Shown here: positions 8,643 through 18,004 of the stretch, in pieces
Layout: every line of letters starts with the position of its first letter
Numbering within the stretch: the stretch's first letter is position 1
Assembly: GCF_001613445.1 (NCBI RefSeq)
Contig: NZ_BDCJ01000018.1
Coordinates: forward strand, 186,001 to 250,000
Origin: Nocardia grenadensis NBRC 108939
Lineage (GTDB): Bacteria; Actinomycetota; Actinomycetes; Mycobacteriales; Mycobacteriaceae
Reading direction: 5' to 3'
DNA: 64,000 nucleotides
Notes under the pieces: model-generated
Told to the model about the DNA's origin: nothing
The model's database searches: none
The model's input: only the letters and a program-made list of their open reading frames with translations
Program-made: the position numbers and the translations under genes

Positions 8643-9226
8643 AAGCCGCGATAGACGAAGCGCGTCAGGCTTGCCACGGCTTCGTCGTCCGCGATCTGCA
8701 CCGCGCCGTCCTCGACCCCGGCCGCGATGGCCTGGACGAGATAGAACATCATCGCCAGACTGGTGTCGACCGTGCCGGGCAGCGTCATCCCCTGCGCCAT
8801 CAGACCGTCCAGATGGTCGGCGATATCCCGGCGCTGTTCCGCGCCGAATTGCGCCATCTCGCGGGCGAATTCCTCGTTGACAAGGGCAGCCTGCCCCATC
8901 GCCCGCATGATCACGGCGTGCTCGCGGGCGAAGTGCCAGAAGCCGGCGATATGGAACCGGACGGCGTCGGGGTCGCTGAAATCCGGATTGTGCTCGGCCT
9001 GCCCGGCCTGTTCGTCCCCGGCCTCCCCCAGATCGGCGAGCAGCGCCCGGAGCAGTTCTTCTTTGCTCGCGAAATGGTTGTAGAACGACCCCGCCGACCG
9101 GCCTGCCGCCGCCGTGATGTCGGTGATCTTGGTGTTCAGATAGCCGCGCTCCGCGAAGACCCGCCGCGCGGCCGCCTTGAGCGCCAGCTCTGTTTCTTCC
9201 GCCCGTTCGCGCCGGCTCGATCCCAC
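8624..9226 (-). CDS. TetR-family transcriptional repressor
   Basis: 200 residues. I chose the GTG at 9224-9226 because AAGGAGG lies seven bases upstream. The longer in-frame start at 9298 would place the coding region over the operator palindrome. The N-terminal TetR DNA-binding domain is clear (residues 2-50): ALKAAARRVFAERGYLNTKI, then DITAAAGRSAGSFYNHF and KEELLRALL. The C-terminal ligand domain includes FWHFAREHAVIMRAMGQAAL. It is divergent from the FAD monooxygenase, with a perfect inverted repeat between them, so it probably represses that gene and itself in response to an aromatic or lipophilic ligand. Confidence 0.9.
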   Translation of the reverse strand: MGSSRRERAEETELALKAAARRVFAERGYLNTKITDITAAAGRSAGSFYNHFASKEELLRALLADLGEAGDEQAGQAEHNPDFSDPDAVRFHIAGFWHFAREHAVIMRAMGQAALVNEEFAREMAQFGAEQRRDIADHLDGLMAQGMTLPGTVDTSLAMMFYLVQAIAAGVEDGAVQIADDEAVASLTRFVYRGLTGRDY

Positions 9227-9268
9227 CGACCTCACCTCCTTGACACGGCAACCTACCAACCTCAATAC

Positions 9269-9297
9269 TGAATGTAGATTCACTGAATCTACATTCA
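9269..9297. promoter_or_regulatory. Perfect palindromic operator for the TetR regulator
   Basis: Two 14-base arms, TGAATGTAGATTCA and its exact reverse complement, separated by one C. It is centred in the divergent promoter region of the TetR repressor and the FAD monooxygenase. Length and symmetry are typical of a TetR dimer-of-dimers site. Confidence 0.8.
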
Positions 9298-9322
9298 CTC
9301 AACTTGTCGATCAGGAGCTTTC

Positions 9323-10750
9323 ATGTCGCCTTCCGTCCTCATCGCCGGCGCCGGCCCCACCGGCCTCACCCTCGCCCTGGATCTGGCCCGCCGGAACATC
9401 GCCGTGCGTATCGTCGACAAGGCCGTCGAGTTCTGCCCCGGATCGCGCGGTGACGGCATCCAGCCGCGGTCGCTCGAAGTGTTCGACGATCTGGGGGTAC
9501 TCGAGGCCGTGCGGGCAGCGGGCGCCCCGGCGCCGGTCATGCGGGCCTATTTCGACGGGCAGTCGGTCGGCGAGCACCGGATGGCCGAGCCCGTCGATCC
9601 CACCCCGGCGGTCCCCTACCCCAACAGCTGGTTTCTCGGACAGGCGCAGACCGAGGCGATCCTGCGGACCCGGCTGGCGGAGTTCGGTGTGCGGGTAGAA
9701 CTCGGCACGACGCTCCTGTCGTTCACCCAGGACGACTCGAGTGTCACGGCGCGCCTGTCGAGCGACCGGGGCACGGAAACCCTGCGGGTCGCCTACCTGG
9801 TCGGCGCCGACGGCGGCGGCAGTACCGTCCGTAAACAGGCAGGGATCGCGTTCGAGGGAACCACCGACGAATCACTGCGGATGCTGCTCGGTGATGTCCG
9901 GGCCGACGCCCTCGACCACAACTACGGCTACTGGTTCGCCGCAGCCGCCGAGCCGACCCGGGGCGTCGCGCTGTCGCCGCTTCCGGGCGGGCGTCATTTC
10001 CAGTTCGCCGCGCCCTTCGCCGACGGCACCGAACCCACCCTGGAGACATTGCAGACAGCCATCGATCGCTGGTCGGGACGCAGCGATATCACCCTGACCG
10101 ATCTGATCTGGACAACGGTCTGGCGGCCCAATATCCGGCTCGCCGGGCGATTCCGGGCCGGGCGCGTGCTGCTGGCGGGCGACGCCGCGCATGTGCACCC
10201 GCCCACCGGCGGGCAGGGTATGAACACCGGCCTCCAGGACGCCTACAACCTGGGCTGGAAACTCGCGGCCGCGCTGGCCGGCGACGAGGAGCCGCTGTCG
10301 ACCTACGAACCGGAACGCCGCACGGTCGCGGCCCGGGTGCTCGGTATCAGCTCCGCGCTGCTCGGCAAGCTCGTCGACGGGGCGGAAGACGCCATGGAAC
10401 GCGGCGCGGAGACCCGCCAGCTCGACATCAGCTACCGCGACCCGGCCGACACCCGACCCGTCGCGGCCGGCGACCGCGCCCCCGACGCACCGCTGAAAGG
10501 TGCCGATGGCCGGCCGCTGCGGCTGTTCGATCTCTTTCGCGGGCCGCACGCCACACTGCTCTGCTTCGGCGCCACGGGCGACTTGCCCGAGTTGCCCGGC
10601 ACCCGGAGTTATGCGGTGGTCGAGCCGGGCGTCTCGGTCTCCGGTCCCGCGGTGATCGACGTCGAGGGTCACGCCCGCGCCGCCTACCACGCCGGCGCGG
10701 GGACTCGGATCCTGATTCGCCCGGACGGCTATATCGGGCAGGTCGGTTGA
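9323..10750 (+). CDS. FAD-dependent aromatic hydroxylase (PheA/TfdB-type flavin monooxygenase)
   Basis: 475 residues, ATG with GAGC upstream. Class A flavoprotein monooxygenase using NAD(P)H and O2. FAD-binding GAGPTGLTLALDLARR at the N-terminus, the DG-like motif LVGADGGGS around residue 165, and the GD motif RVLLAGDAAHVHPPTGGQGMN around residue 285 are all present. A C-terminal thioredoxin-like domain (LRLFDLFRGPHATLLCF) is as seen in phenol hydroxylase and polyketide-tailoring oxygenases. Intact catalytic domains. Substrate unknown; control by the divergent TetR suggests an inducible xenobiotic or antibiotic-modifying role (inference). Confidence 0.88.
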   Translation: MSPSVLIAGAGPTGLTLALDLARRNIAVRIVDKAVEFCPGSRGDGIQPRSLEVFDDLGVLEAVRAAGAPAPVMRAYFDGQSVGEHRMAEPVDPTPAVPYPNSWFLGQAQTEAILRTRLAEFGVRVELGTTLLSFTQDDSSVTARLSSDRGTETLRVAYLVGADGGGSTVRKQAGIAFEGTTDESLRMLLGDVRADALDHNYGYWFAAAAEPTRGVALSPLPGGRHFQFAAPFADGTEPTLETLQTAIDRWSGRSDITLTDLIWTTVWRPNIRLAGRFRAGRVLLAGDAAHVHPPTGGQGMNTGLQDAYNLGWKLAAALAGDEEPLSTYEPERRTVAARVLGISSALLGKLVDGAEDAMERGAETRQLDISYRDPADTRPVAAGDRAPDAPLKGADGRPLRLFDLFRGPHATLLCFGATGDLPELPGTRSYAVVEPGVSVSGPAVIDVEGHARAAYHAGAGTRILIRPDGYIGQVG

Positions 10751-10821
10751 CGGCGGGTTGATTCCGGCAGGCCACCCCGAAAGCAGGCGCCGGTGCGGCT
10801 CACCAGGGTGGTGCCGGGGGT

Positions 10822-11811
10822 TCAGCCGAAGAAGACGTCACCCAGCGTGGTCCAGCCGAGTACCGAATCGACGGCCAGGCCGCAGAACACCACCGCGAGG
10901 TAGTTGTTGGACTGGAGGAACAGCCGCAGCGGTTTGACCGATTCGCCCCGGTGGACCCCGGCGTAGAGCTGGTGGGCCATCAGCAGGAACCAGGCGCCGG
11001 CGACCAGGGCCACCGCCGTGTAGATCACCCCGGTGGCCGGGACCAGTGCCAGCGTGGTGAGCACGGTCAGCCAGGTGTAGATGACGATCTGTTTGGTGAC
11101 GGTCCGCTCGGTGGCGACCACCGGCAGCATCGGCACCCCGGCCGCGCGGTAGTCCTCCTTGTAGCGCATGGCCAGCGCCCAGGTGTGCGGCGGCGTCCAG
11201 AAGAAGATCACGCCGAACAGCGCCAGGGCGGGCCAGCCGATGGTGCCGGTGACCGCTGACCAGCCGACGAGCGCGGGCATACACCCGGCCGCGCCGCCCC
11301 AGACCACATTCTGCGACGTACGCCGTTTGAGGCCGAGGGTGTAGACGAAAACGTAGAACAGGATGGTCGCGACGACGAGCACACCGCTGAGCAGATTGGC
11401 CTGCCACCACAGCCAGGCGAACGAGCCGATACCCAGGACGACCCCGAAGACGAAGGCGTGCGAGGTCGGGACCGCGTCCCGGGCGAGCGGCCGTTTGGCG
11501 GTCCGCTTCATCACCTTGTCGATATCGGCGTCGGCGACGCAGTTGAGCGTATTGGCGCTGGCCGCGCCCATCCAGCCGCCGAACAGGGTGGCCAGGATCA
11601 GCCGGATATCGACCGTGCCCCGGTCGGCCAGCAACATCGTGGGGATGGTGGCCACCAGCAACAGTTCGATGACGCGCGGTTTGGTGAGCGCGATATAGGC
11701 GAGCGGACGGCGGGCGACGCGGGCGAGTTTCGCACTGCCGAGGACGCGGTCCGCGGGTGCCGGAGCGGAATCGTGGGCGCCGCCGACCCCCGTGTCATGA
11801 CCGATCCGCAC
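10822..11811 (-). CDS. ctaB: Protoheme IX farnesyltransferase (heme O synthase)
   Basis: 329 residues. The chosen start is GTG at 11809-11811 with AGGAGAG six bases upstream; a longer in-frame start near 11838 is possible. UbiA-type prenyltransferase with about nine membrane helices that transfers farnesyl from FPP to heme B, giving heme O for CtaA. First aspartate-rich motif NTLNCVADADIDKVM and following KRTAKRPL; second motif region AMRYKEDYRAAGVPMLPV; PPHTWALA precedes it. The gene is divergent from the tkt operon exactly as Rv1451/Rv1449c in M. tuberculosis. Confidence 0.93.
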   Translation of the reverse strand: MRIGHDTGVGGAHDSAPAPADRVLGSAKLARVARRPLAYIALTKPRVIELLLVATIPTMLLADRGTVDIRLILATLFGGWMGAASANTLNCVADADIDKVMKRTAKRPLARDAVPTSHAFVFGVVLGIGSFAWLWWQANLLSGVLVVATILFYVFVYTLGLKRRTSQNVVWGGAAGCMPALVGWSAVTGTIGWPALALFGVIFFWTPPHTWALAMRYKEDYRAAGVPMLPVVATERTVTKQIVIYTWLTVLTTLALVPATGVIYTAVALVAGAWFLLMAHQLYAGVHRGESVKPLRLFLQSNNYLAVVFCGLAVDSVLGWTTLGDVFFG

Positions 11812-12162
11812 TATCTCTCCTCGCACGCTGTGCTTCCGCATCCGGTTTGGGAAGGAGCAGCGCGCGGCTGCGACGCGGCTACTACTACAGACGATGGTAG
11901 ACCCACGCCCGGTGCGCGCCGCCGCTCGCCCCTGTGCGCTCACCCCGGACGCCGCGTTCCCCGGGTGGGCCGGTGCGGCCGGACACCGCGGCCATCCGGG
12001 GAACGACCGGCTCGCGCGACTGGCCGGGGGGCGTGCACCGGGGGCGGCCGGTCGCAATTAGGGTAGGGGGTGTATGCGGCGCCACAGTCACCGCGCCGCA
12101 CCGGTTCGCCACCCCGCCCGCCCCCAATTTCGACGCCTCGAAATGTCAGGAGAAACACGGTC
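11812..12162. other. Divergent promoter region ctaB / tkt, no gene seen
   Basis: 350 bases. The sequence near ctaB (11870-11900) and the less GC-rich stretch ending TTAGGGTAGGGG just before 12070 are plausible promoter zones for the two operons, but I cannot define -10/-35 boxes. A ribosome-binding site CAGGAG lies at 12147-12152 for tkt. Confidence 0.4.
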
Positions 12163-14304
12163 GTGTCAGTGACAGACGACATCCGCGCCCTCACCCAGCC
12201 GAACCTTCCGGACGACTGGACGGATCTGGACACCAAAGCTGTCGACACCGTCCGGGTCCTGGCCGCCGACGCGGTGCAGGCCGCGGGCAACGGCCACCCC
12301 GGTACCGCCATGAGCCTGGCGCCGCTGGCCTACACGCTGTTCCAGCGCACCATGCGGCACGACCCCGCCGACCCCGAGTGGGTGGGCCGCGACCGGTTCG
12401 TCCTGTCGTGCGGACACTCCAGCCTGACCCTCTACATCCAGCTGTACCTGGCCGGTTTCGGCCTGGAACTCGACGATCTGCGCAACCTGCGTAAATGGGG
12501 CTCGCTGACACCGGGCCACCCGGAGTACCGGCACACCAAGGGCGTGGAGATCACCACCGGTCCACTGGGCCAGGGCCTGGCCTCGGCGGTGGGTATGGCC
12601 ATGGCCGCCCGCCGTGAGCGCGGCCTGTTCGACGCCGAAGCCGCGGCCGGGGCCAGCCCGTTCGATCACCACATCTACGTGATCGCCTCCGACGGCGATA
12701 TGGAGGAGGGCGTCACCTCCGAGGCCTCCTCCCTGGCGGGCACCCAGCAGCTCGGCAACCTGGTGGTGATCTACGACGACAACAAGATCTCCATCGAGGA
12801 CGACACCACCATCGCCTTCACCGAGGACGTGGCGGCGCGGTACGCGGCCTACGGCTGGCATGTGGAGGTGGTGGAGGGCGGCGAGGACGTCGTCGCGATC
12901 GAGTCGGCACTGGCGGCGGCCAAGGCCGAGATCGGTAGGCCGTCGCTGATCCTGCTGCGCACCATCATCGGCTACCCGGCCCCGAACAAGATGAACACCG
13001 GTGCCGCGCACGGCGCCGCGCTCGGCCCCGACGAGGTAGCCGGCACCAAACGCGCCCTCGGTTTCGATCCCGAGCAGAGCTTCCAGGTCGCCGACGAGGT
13101 CATCGCCCACACCCGCAAGGCCGCCGAACGCGGCGCGCGGGCGCATGCGGACTGGACCGTCGAGTTCGACGCATGGGCCCAGCGCGCACCCGAGGCCAAG
13201 GCGCTGTTCGACCGGCTGTTCAACGGACAGCTGCCCGAGGGCTGGGACAAGGGCCTGCCCACCTGGGAGCCCGACGCGAAGGGCCTGGCCACCCGGAAGG
13301 CTTCGGCCAAGGTACTGAGCGCCCTGGGCCCGGTACTGCCGGAGCTGTGGGGCGGATCGGCCGACCTCGCCGAATCGAACAACACCACCATTCCGGATTC
13401 GCTCAGCTTCGGCCCCGAGGCCATTTCAACCGGTATGTGGAAGGCGAGCCCCTACGGCCGGACCCTGCACTTCGGCGTCCGTGAGCACGCCATGGGTTCC
13501 ATCCTCAACGGCATCGCCCTGCACGGTCCCACCCGGCCCTACGGTGGCACCTTCCTGGTGTTCAGCGATTACATGCGCCCGGCCGTCCGCCTGGCCGCGC
13601 TGATGCGGGTGCCGGTCACCTATGTCTGGACCCACGATTCGATCGGTCTCGGCGAGGACGGCCCGACCCACCAGCCCATCGAGCAGTTGGCCGCGCTGCG
13701 GGCCATCCCGGGCCTGTCGGTGGTGCGTCCCGGTGACGCCAACGAAACCGCGTACGCCTGGCGTACCGTGATCGAGAAGCACAGCGGTAAGCACAATTCC
13801 CCGTTCGTCTCCAGCGATGCCGTGGGCACCGGCGGTCCGGCCGCACTGGCCCTGACCCGCCAGGACCTGCCGGTACTGGAGGGCACCAGCCTCGAGGGTG
13901 TCGCCAAGGGCGGTTACATCCTGGCCGAGGCCTCCACCGGCGTACCGCAGGTGATCCTCATCGGTACCGGCTCCGAGCTCCAACTCGCCGTCGCCGCCCG
14001 CACTACGCTGGAGGAGCAGGGCATCGGCACCCGGGTGGTCTCGATGCCGTGCGTGGAGTGGTTCGACGCGCAGGACAAGGCGTATCGCGACGAGGTGCTG
14101 CCCCCGGCGGTCGCCGCGCGCGTCGTCGTCGAGGCCGGTATCGCGATGCCGTGGTACCGGTTCACCGGCGACGCGGGCGAGATCGTCTCGATCGAACATT
14201 TCGGCGCCTCGGCCGATTACAAGACCCTGTTCCGCGAGTTCGGCTTCACGCCGGAGGCTGTCGTCGCCGCCGCGCAGCGCACGCTCGACAATGTGAAGGG
14301 ATAA
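12163..14304 (+). CDS. tkt: Transketolase
   Basis: 713 residues from GTG 12163 (CAGGAG upstream; GTG 12169 is an alternative). TPP-dependent two-carbon transfer between ketoses and aldoses in the non-oxidative pentose phosphate pathway. The substrate His region GNGHPGTAMSLAP, TPP-binding ASDGDMEEGVTSEASSLAG ... IYDDNKISIE, and the pyrimidine-domain segment SADLAESNNTT ... FGVREHAMGSILNGIALHG are all present, plus the C-terminal TTLEEQGIGTRVVSMPC domain. Normal length. First gene of tkt-tal-zwf-opcA-pgl; six bases separate it from tal. Confidence 0.95.
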   Translation: MSVTDDIRALTQPNLPDDWTDLDTKAVDTVRVLAADAVQAAGNGHPGTAMSLAPLAYTLFQRTMRHDPADPEWVGRDRFVLSCGHSSLTLYIQLYLAGFGLELDDLRNLRKWGSLTPGHPEYRHTKGVEITTGPLGQGLASAVGMAMAARRERGLFDAEAAAGASPFDHHIYVIASDGDMEEGVTSEASSLAGTQQLGNLVVIYDDNKISIEDDTTIAFTEDVAARYAAYGWHVEVVEGGEDVVAIESALAAAKAEIGRPSLILLRTIIGYPAPNKMNTGAAHGAALGPDEVAGTKRALGFDPEQSFQVADEVIAHTRKAAERGARAHADWTVEFDAWAQRAPEAKALFDRLFNGQLPEGWDKGLPTWEPDAKGLATRKASAKVLSALGPVLPELWGGSADLAESNNTTIPDSLSFGPEAISTGMWKASPYGRTLHFGVREHAMGSILNGIALHGPTRPYGGTFLVFSDYMRPAVRLAALMRVPVTYVWTHDSIGLGEDGPTHQPIEQLAALRAIPGLSVVRPGDANETAYAWRTVIEKHSGKHNSPFVSSDAVGTGGPAALALTRQDLPVLEGTSLEGVAKGGYILAEASTGVPQVILIGTGSELQLAVAARTTLEEQGIGTRVVSMPCVEWFDAQDKAYRDEVLPPAVAARVVVEAGIAMPWYRFTGDAGEIVSIEHFGASADYKTLFREFGFTPEAVVAAAQRTLDNVKG

Positions 14305-14310
14305 GGGCCC

Positions 14311-15516
14311 ATGGCACAGAACGAGAACATCGCCGCCCTCGCCGCGGCCGGGGTATCGGTGTGGCTGGACGATCTGTCCCGCGATCGGATCAATTCCGGC
14401 AACCTCGCCGAACTGATCGCTACCCGCGGGGTCGTCGGAGTCACCACCAACCCCACAATTTTCCAGGGCGCCCTCAGCAAGGGCCACGCCTACGACGCAC
14501 AGGTCCGTGAGCTGGCCGCCCGCGGCGCCGACGTCGACGCCGCGATCCGCACCATCACCACCGATGATGTCCGCGCGGCCTGTGATGTGCTGGCCCCGGT
14601 ATTCGATCGGACCGGTGGCGTGGACGGCCGGGTTTCCATCGAGGTGGACCCACGGATGGCCTTCGATGCCGACAAGACCGCCGCCCAGGCGGTCGAACTG
14701 TGGAAGATCGTCGACCGGCCGAACCTGTTCATCAAGATCCCGGCCACCGAGGCGGGCCTGCCCGCCATCACCGCGGTGATCGAGGAGGGCATCAGCGTGA
14801 ACGTCACGCTGATCTTCTCGGTGCAGCGCTACCGCGCGGTCATGGGCGCCTACCTCGACGGGCTGCGCAAGGCACGGGTCGCCGGACACGATCTCGGCAA
14901 GATCCATTCGGTGGCGTCCTTCTTCGTCTCGCGGGTGGACACCGAGATCGACAAACGCCTCGAGGCGATCGGCACCCCGGAGGCACTGGCGTTGCGCGGG
15001 AAGGCCGGCGTGGCCAACGCCCGCCTCGCCTACGCCGAGTACGAGGACGTTTTCGCCCCCGGCGGCAACCACGTCTCCACCTTCAACCACCTGGCCTCGT
15101 CCGGTGCCAACCGGCAGCGGCCGCTGTGGGCGTCGACCGGTGTGAAGAACCCCGACTACCCGGACACCCTCTACGTGACCGAACTGGTCGCGGCGAACAC
15201 CGTGAACACGCTGCCGGAGAAAACACTCGAGGCCGTCGCCGATCACGGCGAGGTCCGCGGGGACACCGTCTCCGGCACTGCCACCGAGGCCGCCGAGGTC
15301 TTCGACCAACTGCGGGCGGCCGGTATCGATCTCGACGACGTCTTCGCCGTGCTCGAACGCGAGGGCGTGGACAAGTTCGAGAAGTCCTGGGAGGAACTGC
15401 TGGAGGCCACCACGGCCGAACTTCGGTCCGCTGCGACGGCGTCCTCCGCGGGTCCCTCCGTGGCCACGCAGGCCACTTCTTCCGGGCCCGACGCTGCGGA
15501 CGCAGGGGGTAACTGA
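14311..15516 (+). CDS. tal: Transaldolase with Ala/Ser/Thr-rich C-terminal tail
   Basis: 401 residues, ATG start. Transfers dihydroxyacetone between sedoheptulose-7-P and glyceraldehyde-3-P through a Schiff base; the active lysine is in PNLFIKIPATEAG, with GVVGVTTNPTIFQGAL near the start and NVTLIFSVQRY downstream. The core matches the actinobacterial long-form transaldolase (about 370 residues). From about residue 369 an extra 33-residue tail rich in Ala, Ser, Thr and Gly follows (15415-15513). It looks disordered and not conserved. It is followed after five bases by zwf. Confidence 0.94.
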   Translation: MAQNENIAALAAAGVSVWLDDLSRDRINSGNLAELIATRGVVGVTTNPTIFQGALSKGHAYDAQVRELAARGADVDAAIRTITTDDVRAACDVLAPVFDRTGGVDGRVSIEVDPRMAFDADKTAAQAVELWKIVDRPNLFIKIPATEAGLPAITAVIEEGISVNVTLIFSVQRYRAVMGAYLDGLRKARVAGHDLGKIHSVASFFVSRVDTEIDKRLEAIGTPEALALRGKAGVANARLAYAEYEDVFAPGGNHVSTFNHLASSGANRQRPLWASTGVKNPDYPDTLYVTELVAANTVNTLPEKTLEAVADHGEVRGDTVSGTATEAAEVFDQLRAAGIDLDDVFAVLEREGVDKFEKSWEELLEATTAELRSAATASSAGPSVATQATSSGPDAADAGGN

Positions 15517-15521
15517 CCACG

Positions 15522-17096
15522 ATGGCCGGCGCTCCGGAGAGCACTGACACCGCATCCGGCACACCGTGGCGTAATCCGCTGCGGGACAGCCGGGACAAAC
15601 GGATTCCGCGGATCGCGGGCCCGTGCAGCATGGTGATCTTCGGGGTCACCGGTGACTTGTCCCGGCGCAAACTCATGCCGGCCATCTACGATCTGGCGAA
15701 CCGGGGGCTGCTGCCCCCGGGTTTCGCATTGGTCGGATTCGCCCGCCGGGAGATGTCGGACCCGGATTTCGGCGAGATCGTGCACGACGCCGTCCGCGAA
15801 CACGCGCGCACCCCGTTCCGCCAGGAGGTCTGGGATCATCTGGCCGAGGGTTTCCGGTTCGTGCAGGGCACCTTCGAGGACGATGCCGCGTTCGGCCGCC
15901 TCGCCGATACTCTCGCCCGCCTCGACGACGAGCGCGGCACCGGCGGTAACCATGCCTTCTACCTGTCGATTCCGCCGAACGCCTTCCCGGTGGTGCTGGA
16001 CCAGCTGCACCGCCACCGGCTGACCAGTTCGGCGGCCGCGCTCGGCCGCGCGCCGTGGCGGCGGGTCGTGATCGAGAAGCCGTTCGGGCACGATCTCAAA
16101 AGCGCGCACGAATTGAACGCCCTGGTGAACCGGGTGTTCCCCGAGGAGACGGTCTTCCGGATCGACCACTATCTCGGCAAGGAGACGGTGCAGAACATCC
16201 TGGCGCTGCGTTTCGCCAACCAGCTGTTCGATCCGATCTGGAATGCCAACTACGTCGATCACGTCCAGATCACCATGGCCGAGGACATCGGGCTGGGCGG
16301 CCGGGCCGGGTACTACGACGGTATCGGCGCCGCCCGCGATGTGATCCAGAACCACCTGCTGCAGTTGCTCGCGCTCACCGCCATGGAGGAGCCGATCAGC
16401 TTCGAACCCCGTCAGCTGCAGAACGAGAAGATCAAGGTACTCTCCGCCACCAAACTTGTGGAACCGCTCGACGAGACCACCGCCCGCGGCCAGTACGCGG
16501 CCGGCTGGCAGGGCGGCCAGGAAGTGGTGGGCCTGCTAGACGAGGAGGGTTTCGATCCGCAATCGCGCACCGAGACCTACGCGGCGCTGACCCTCGAGGT
16601 CGATACCCGGCGCTGGGCGGGCGTGCCGTTCTACCTGCGCACCGGGAAACGCCTCGGCCGCCGGGTCACCGAGATCGCGGTGGTGTTCAAACGTGCCCCA
16701 CATCTGCCCTTCGACCAGACGATGACCGAGGAGCTCGGCGAGAACGCGCTCGTCATCCGGGTGCAGCCGGATGAGGGCATCACCATGCGGTTCGGGTCGA
16801 AGGTGCCTGGATCGTCGATGGAAGTGCGCGATGTGAACATGGACTTCAGCTACGGCGAGGCGTTCACCGAATCGTCTCCGGAGGCCTACGAGCGGTTGAT
16901 CCTGGATGTGCTGCTCGGCGAGCCATCCCTGTTCCCGGTCAACGCGGAGGTCGAATTGTCCTGGCGCATCCTGGACCCGGTCCTGGCCCACTGGGCCGCC
17001 GACGGGAAACCCGAACAGTACGAAGCCGGGACCTGGGGCCCGGATTCCGCCGACGCCATGCTGGCCCGCACCGGCCGGGAATGGCGGCGGCCGTGA
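15522..17096 (+). CDS. zwf: Glucose-6-phosphate 1-dehydrogenase
   Basis: 524 residues, ATG. It catalyses the first oxidative step of the pentose phosphate pathway, producing NAD(P)H. The N-terminal coenzyme motif MVIFGVTGDLSRRKLMPA is preceded by a 33-residue leader. The substrate-site signature RIDHYLGKETVQNILALRF with the catalytic His, and VIEKPFGHDL, are intact. Length is normal (about 515). Its final TGA overlaps the opcA GTG. In actinobacteria Zwf activity depends on OpcA encoded next to it, consistent with this arrangement. Confidence 0.95.
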   Translation: MAGAPESTDTASGTPWRNPLRDSRDKRIPRIAGPCSMVIFGVTGDLSRRKLMPAIYDLANRGLLPPGFALVGFARREMSDPDFGEIVHDAVREHARTPFRQEVWDHLAEGFRFVQGTFEDDAAFGRLADTLARLDDERGTGGNHAFYLSIPPNAFPVVLDQLHRHRLTSSAAALGRAPWRRVVIEKPFGHDLKSAHELNALVNRVFPEETVFRIDHYLGKETVQNILALRFANQLFDPIWNANYVDHVQITMAEDIGLGGRAGYYDGIGAARDVIQNHLLQLLALTAMEEPISFEPRQLQNEKIKVLSATKLVEPLDETTARGQYAAGWQGGQEVVGLLDEEGFDPQSRTETYAALTLEVDTRRWAGVPFYLRTGKRLGRRVTEIAVVFKRAPHLPFDQTMTEELGENALVIRVQPDEGITMRFGSKVPGSSMEVRDVNMDFSYGEAFTESSPEAYERLILDVLLGEPSLFPVNAEVELSWRILDPVLAHWAADGKPEQYEAGTWGPDSADAMLARTGREWRRP

Positions 17097-18004
17097 TCAT
17101 CGATATCCCCGACACCACGACCGGCACGGTCACCAAGCGTCTGGTGCAGCTGCGCGAGAGCAACGGCGTGATCACCATGGGCCGGGTGCTGACCCTGGTG
17201 GTGTGCACCCTGGACAGTTCCGAAGCCGAGGAGGCCATCGACGCCGCCAACGACGCCAGCCGCGAACACCCCTGCCGGGTGGTGGTTCTGGCGCGCGGTG
17301 ACCGGTCGGCCCCGACCCGGCTGGACGCGCAGATCCGCGTCGGCGGGGACGCGGGCGCCGCCGAGGTGATCGTGCTCCGGCTGCAGGGGCAGCTGGTGAA
17401 CCACGAGAGCAGTGTGGTGATCCCGTTCCTGCTGCCCGATACCCCGGTGGTGGCGTGGTGGCCGCGGGGCGCCCCGGAGTTCCCGTCCCGGGATTCGGTG
17501 GGCCGGTTGGCGACCCGGCGGATCACCGACGCCACCTTCGCACCCGACCCGCAGGCGACCATCAAGAAACGGCGCGGCTCCTACGCGCCCGGTGATTCCG
17601 ATCTGGCGTGGAGCCGGATCACCTACTGGCGGGCGCTGCTGGTCGCGGCGATGGACGAACCCCCGTTCGAACCCGTCCATTCGGTGTCCGTTTCGGGGCT
17701 GCGCGACGAGCCCGCCCTGGACATGCTGGCGGGTTGGCTGTCCCGGCGACTGGGTTGCCCCGTGTACCGGCAGACCGGGGAGCTGCGGGTGGAGTTGCGC
17801 CGGAAGTCGGTGTCCATCGCCATCGAGCGCCCGCAGACCGGTGTCACCGCCACCCTGACCCGCACCGGTGACCCGGTGCAGCGGATCGCGCTGGCGCGCC
17901 GTGAGACCCGCGACTGCCTGGCCGAGGAACTGCGCCGGCTGGACGCGGATGAGATCTATGCCGAGTCCCTGGCCGGAATCGAAGGAGTTACCTATGACCA
18001 CTAG
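17093..18004 (+). CDS. opcA: Glucose-6-phosphate dehydrogenase assembly protein OpcA
   Basis: 303 residues from the GTG at 17093, which overlaps the zwf stop (GTGA); an ATG at 17081 would add four residues. The start IIDIPDTTTGTVTKRLVQLRE and the core VVIPFLLPDTPVVAWWPRGAP are diagnostic. OpcA binds and activates or assembles Zwf in cyanobacteria and actinobacteria and has no known catalytic activity of its own. Length equals the mycobacterial protein. Its last 11 bases overlap the pgl coding region. Confidence 0.93.
   Translation: MIIDIPDTTTGTVTKRLVQLRESNGVITMGRVLTLVVCTLDSSEAEEAIDAANDASREHPCRVVVLARGDRSAPTRLDAQIRVGGDAGAAEVIVLRLQGQLVNHESSVVIPFLLPDTPVVAWWPRGAPEFPSRDSVGRLATRRITDATFAPDPQATIKKRRGSYAPGDSDLAWSRITYWRALLVAAMDEPPFEPVHSVSVSGLRDEPALDMLAGWLSRRLGCPVYRQTGELRVELRRKSVSIAIERPQTGVTATLTRTGDPVQRIALARRETRDCLAEELRRLDADEIYAESLAGIEGVTYDH

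Noticed and set aside
9227..9298. Upstream start for the TetR regulator at 9298
   Set aside because: It would translate across the operator palindrome, and the shorter GTG start has a good ribosome-binding site.
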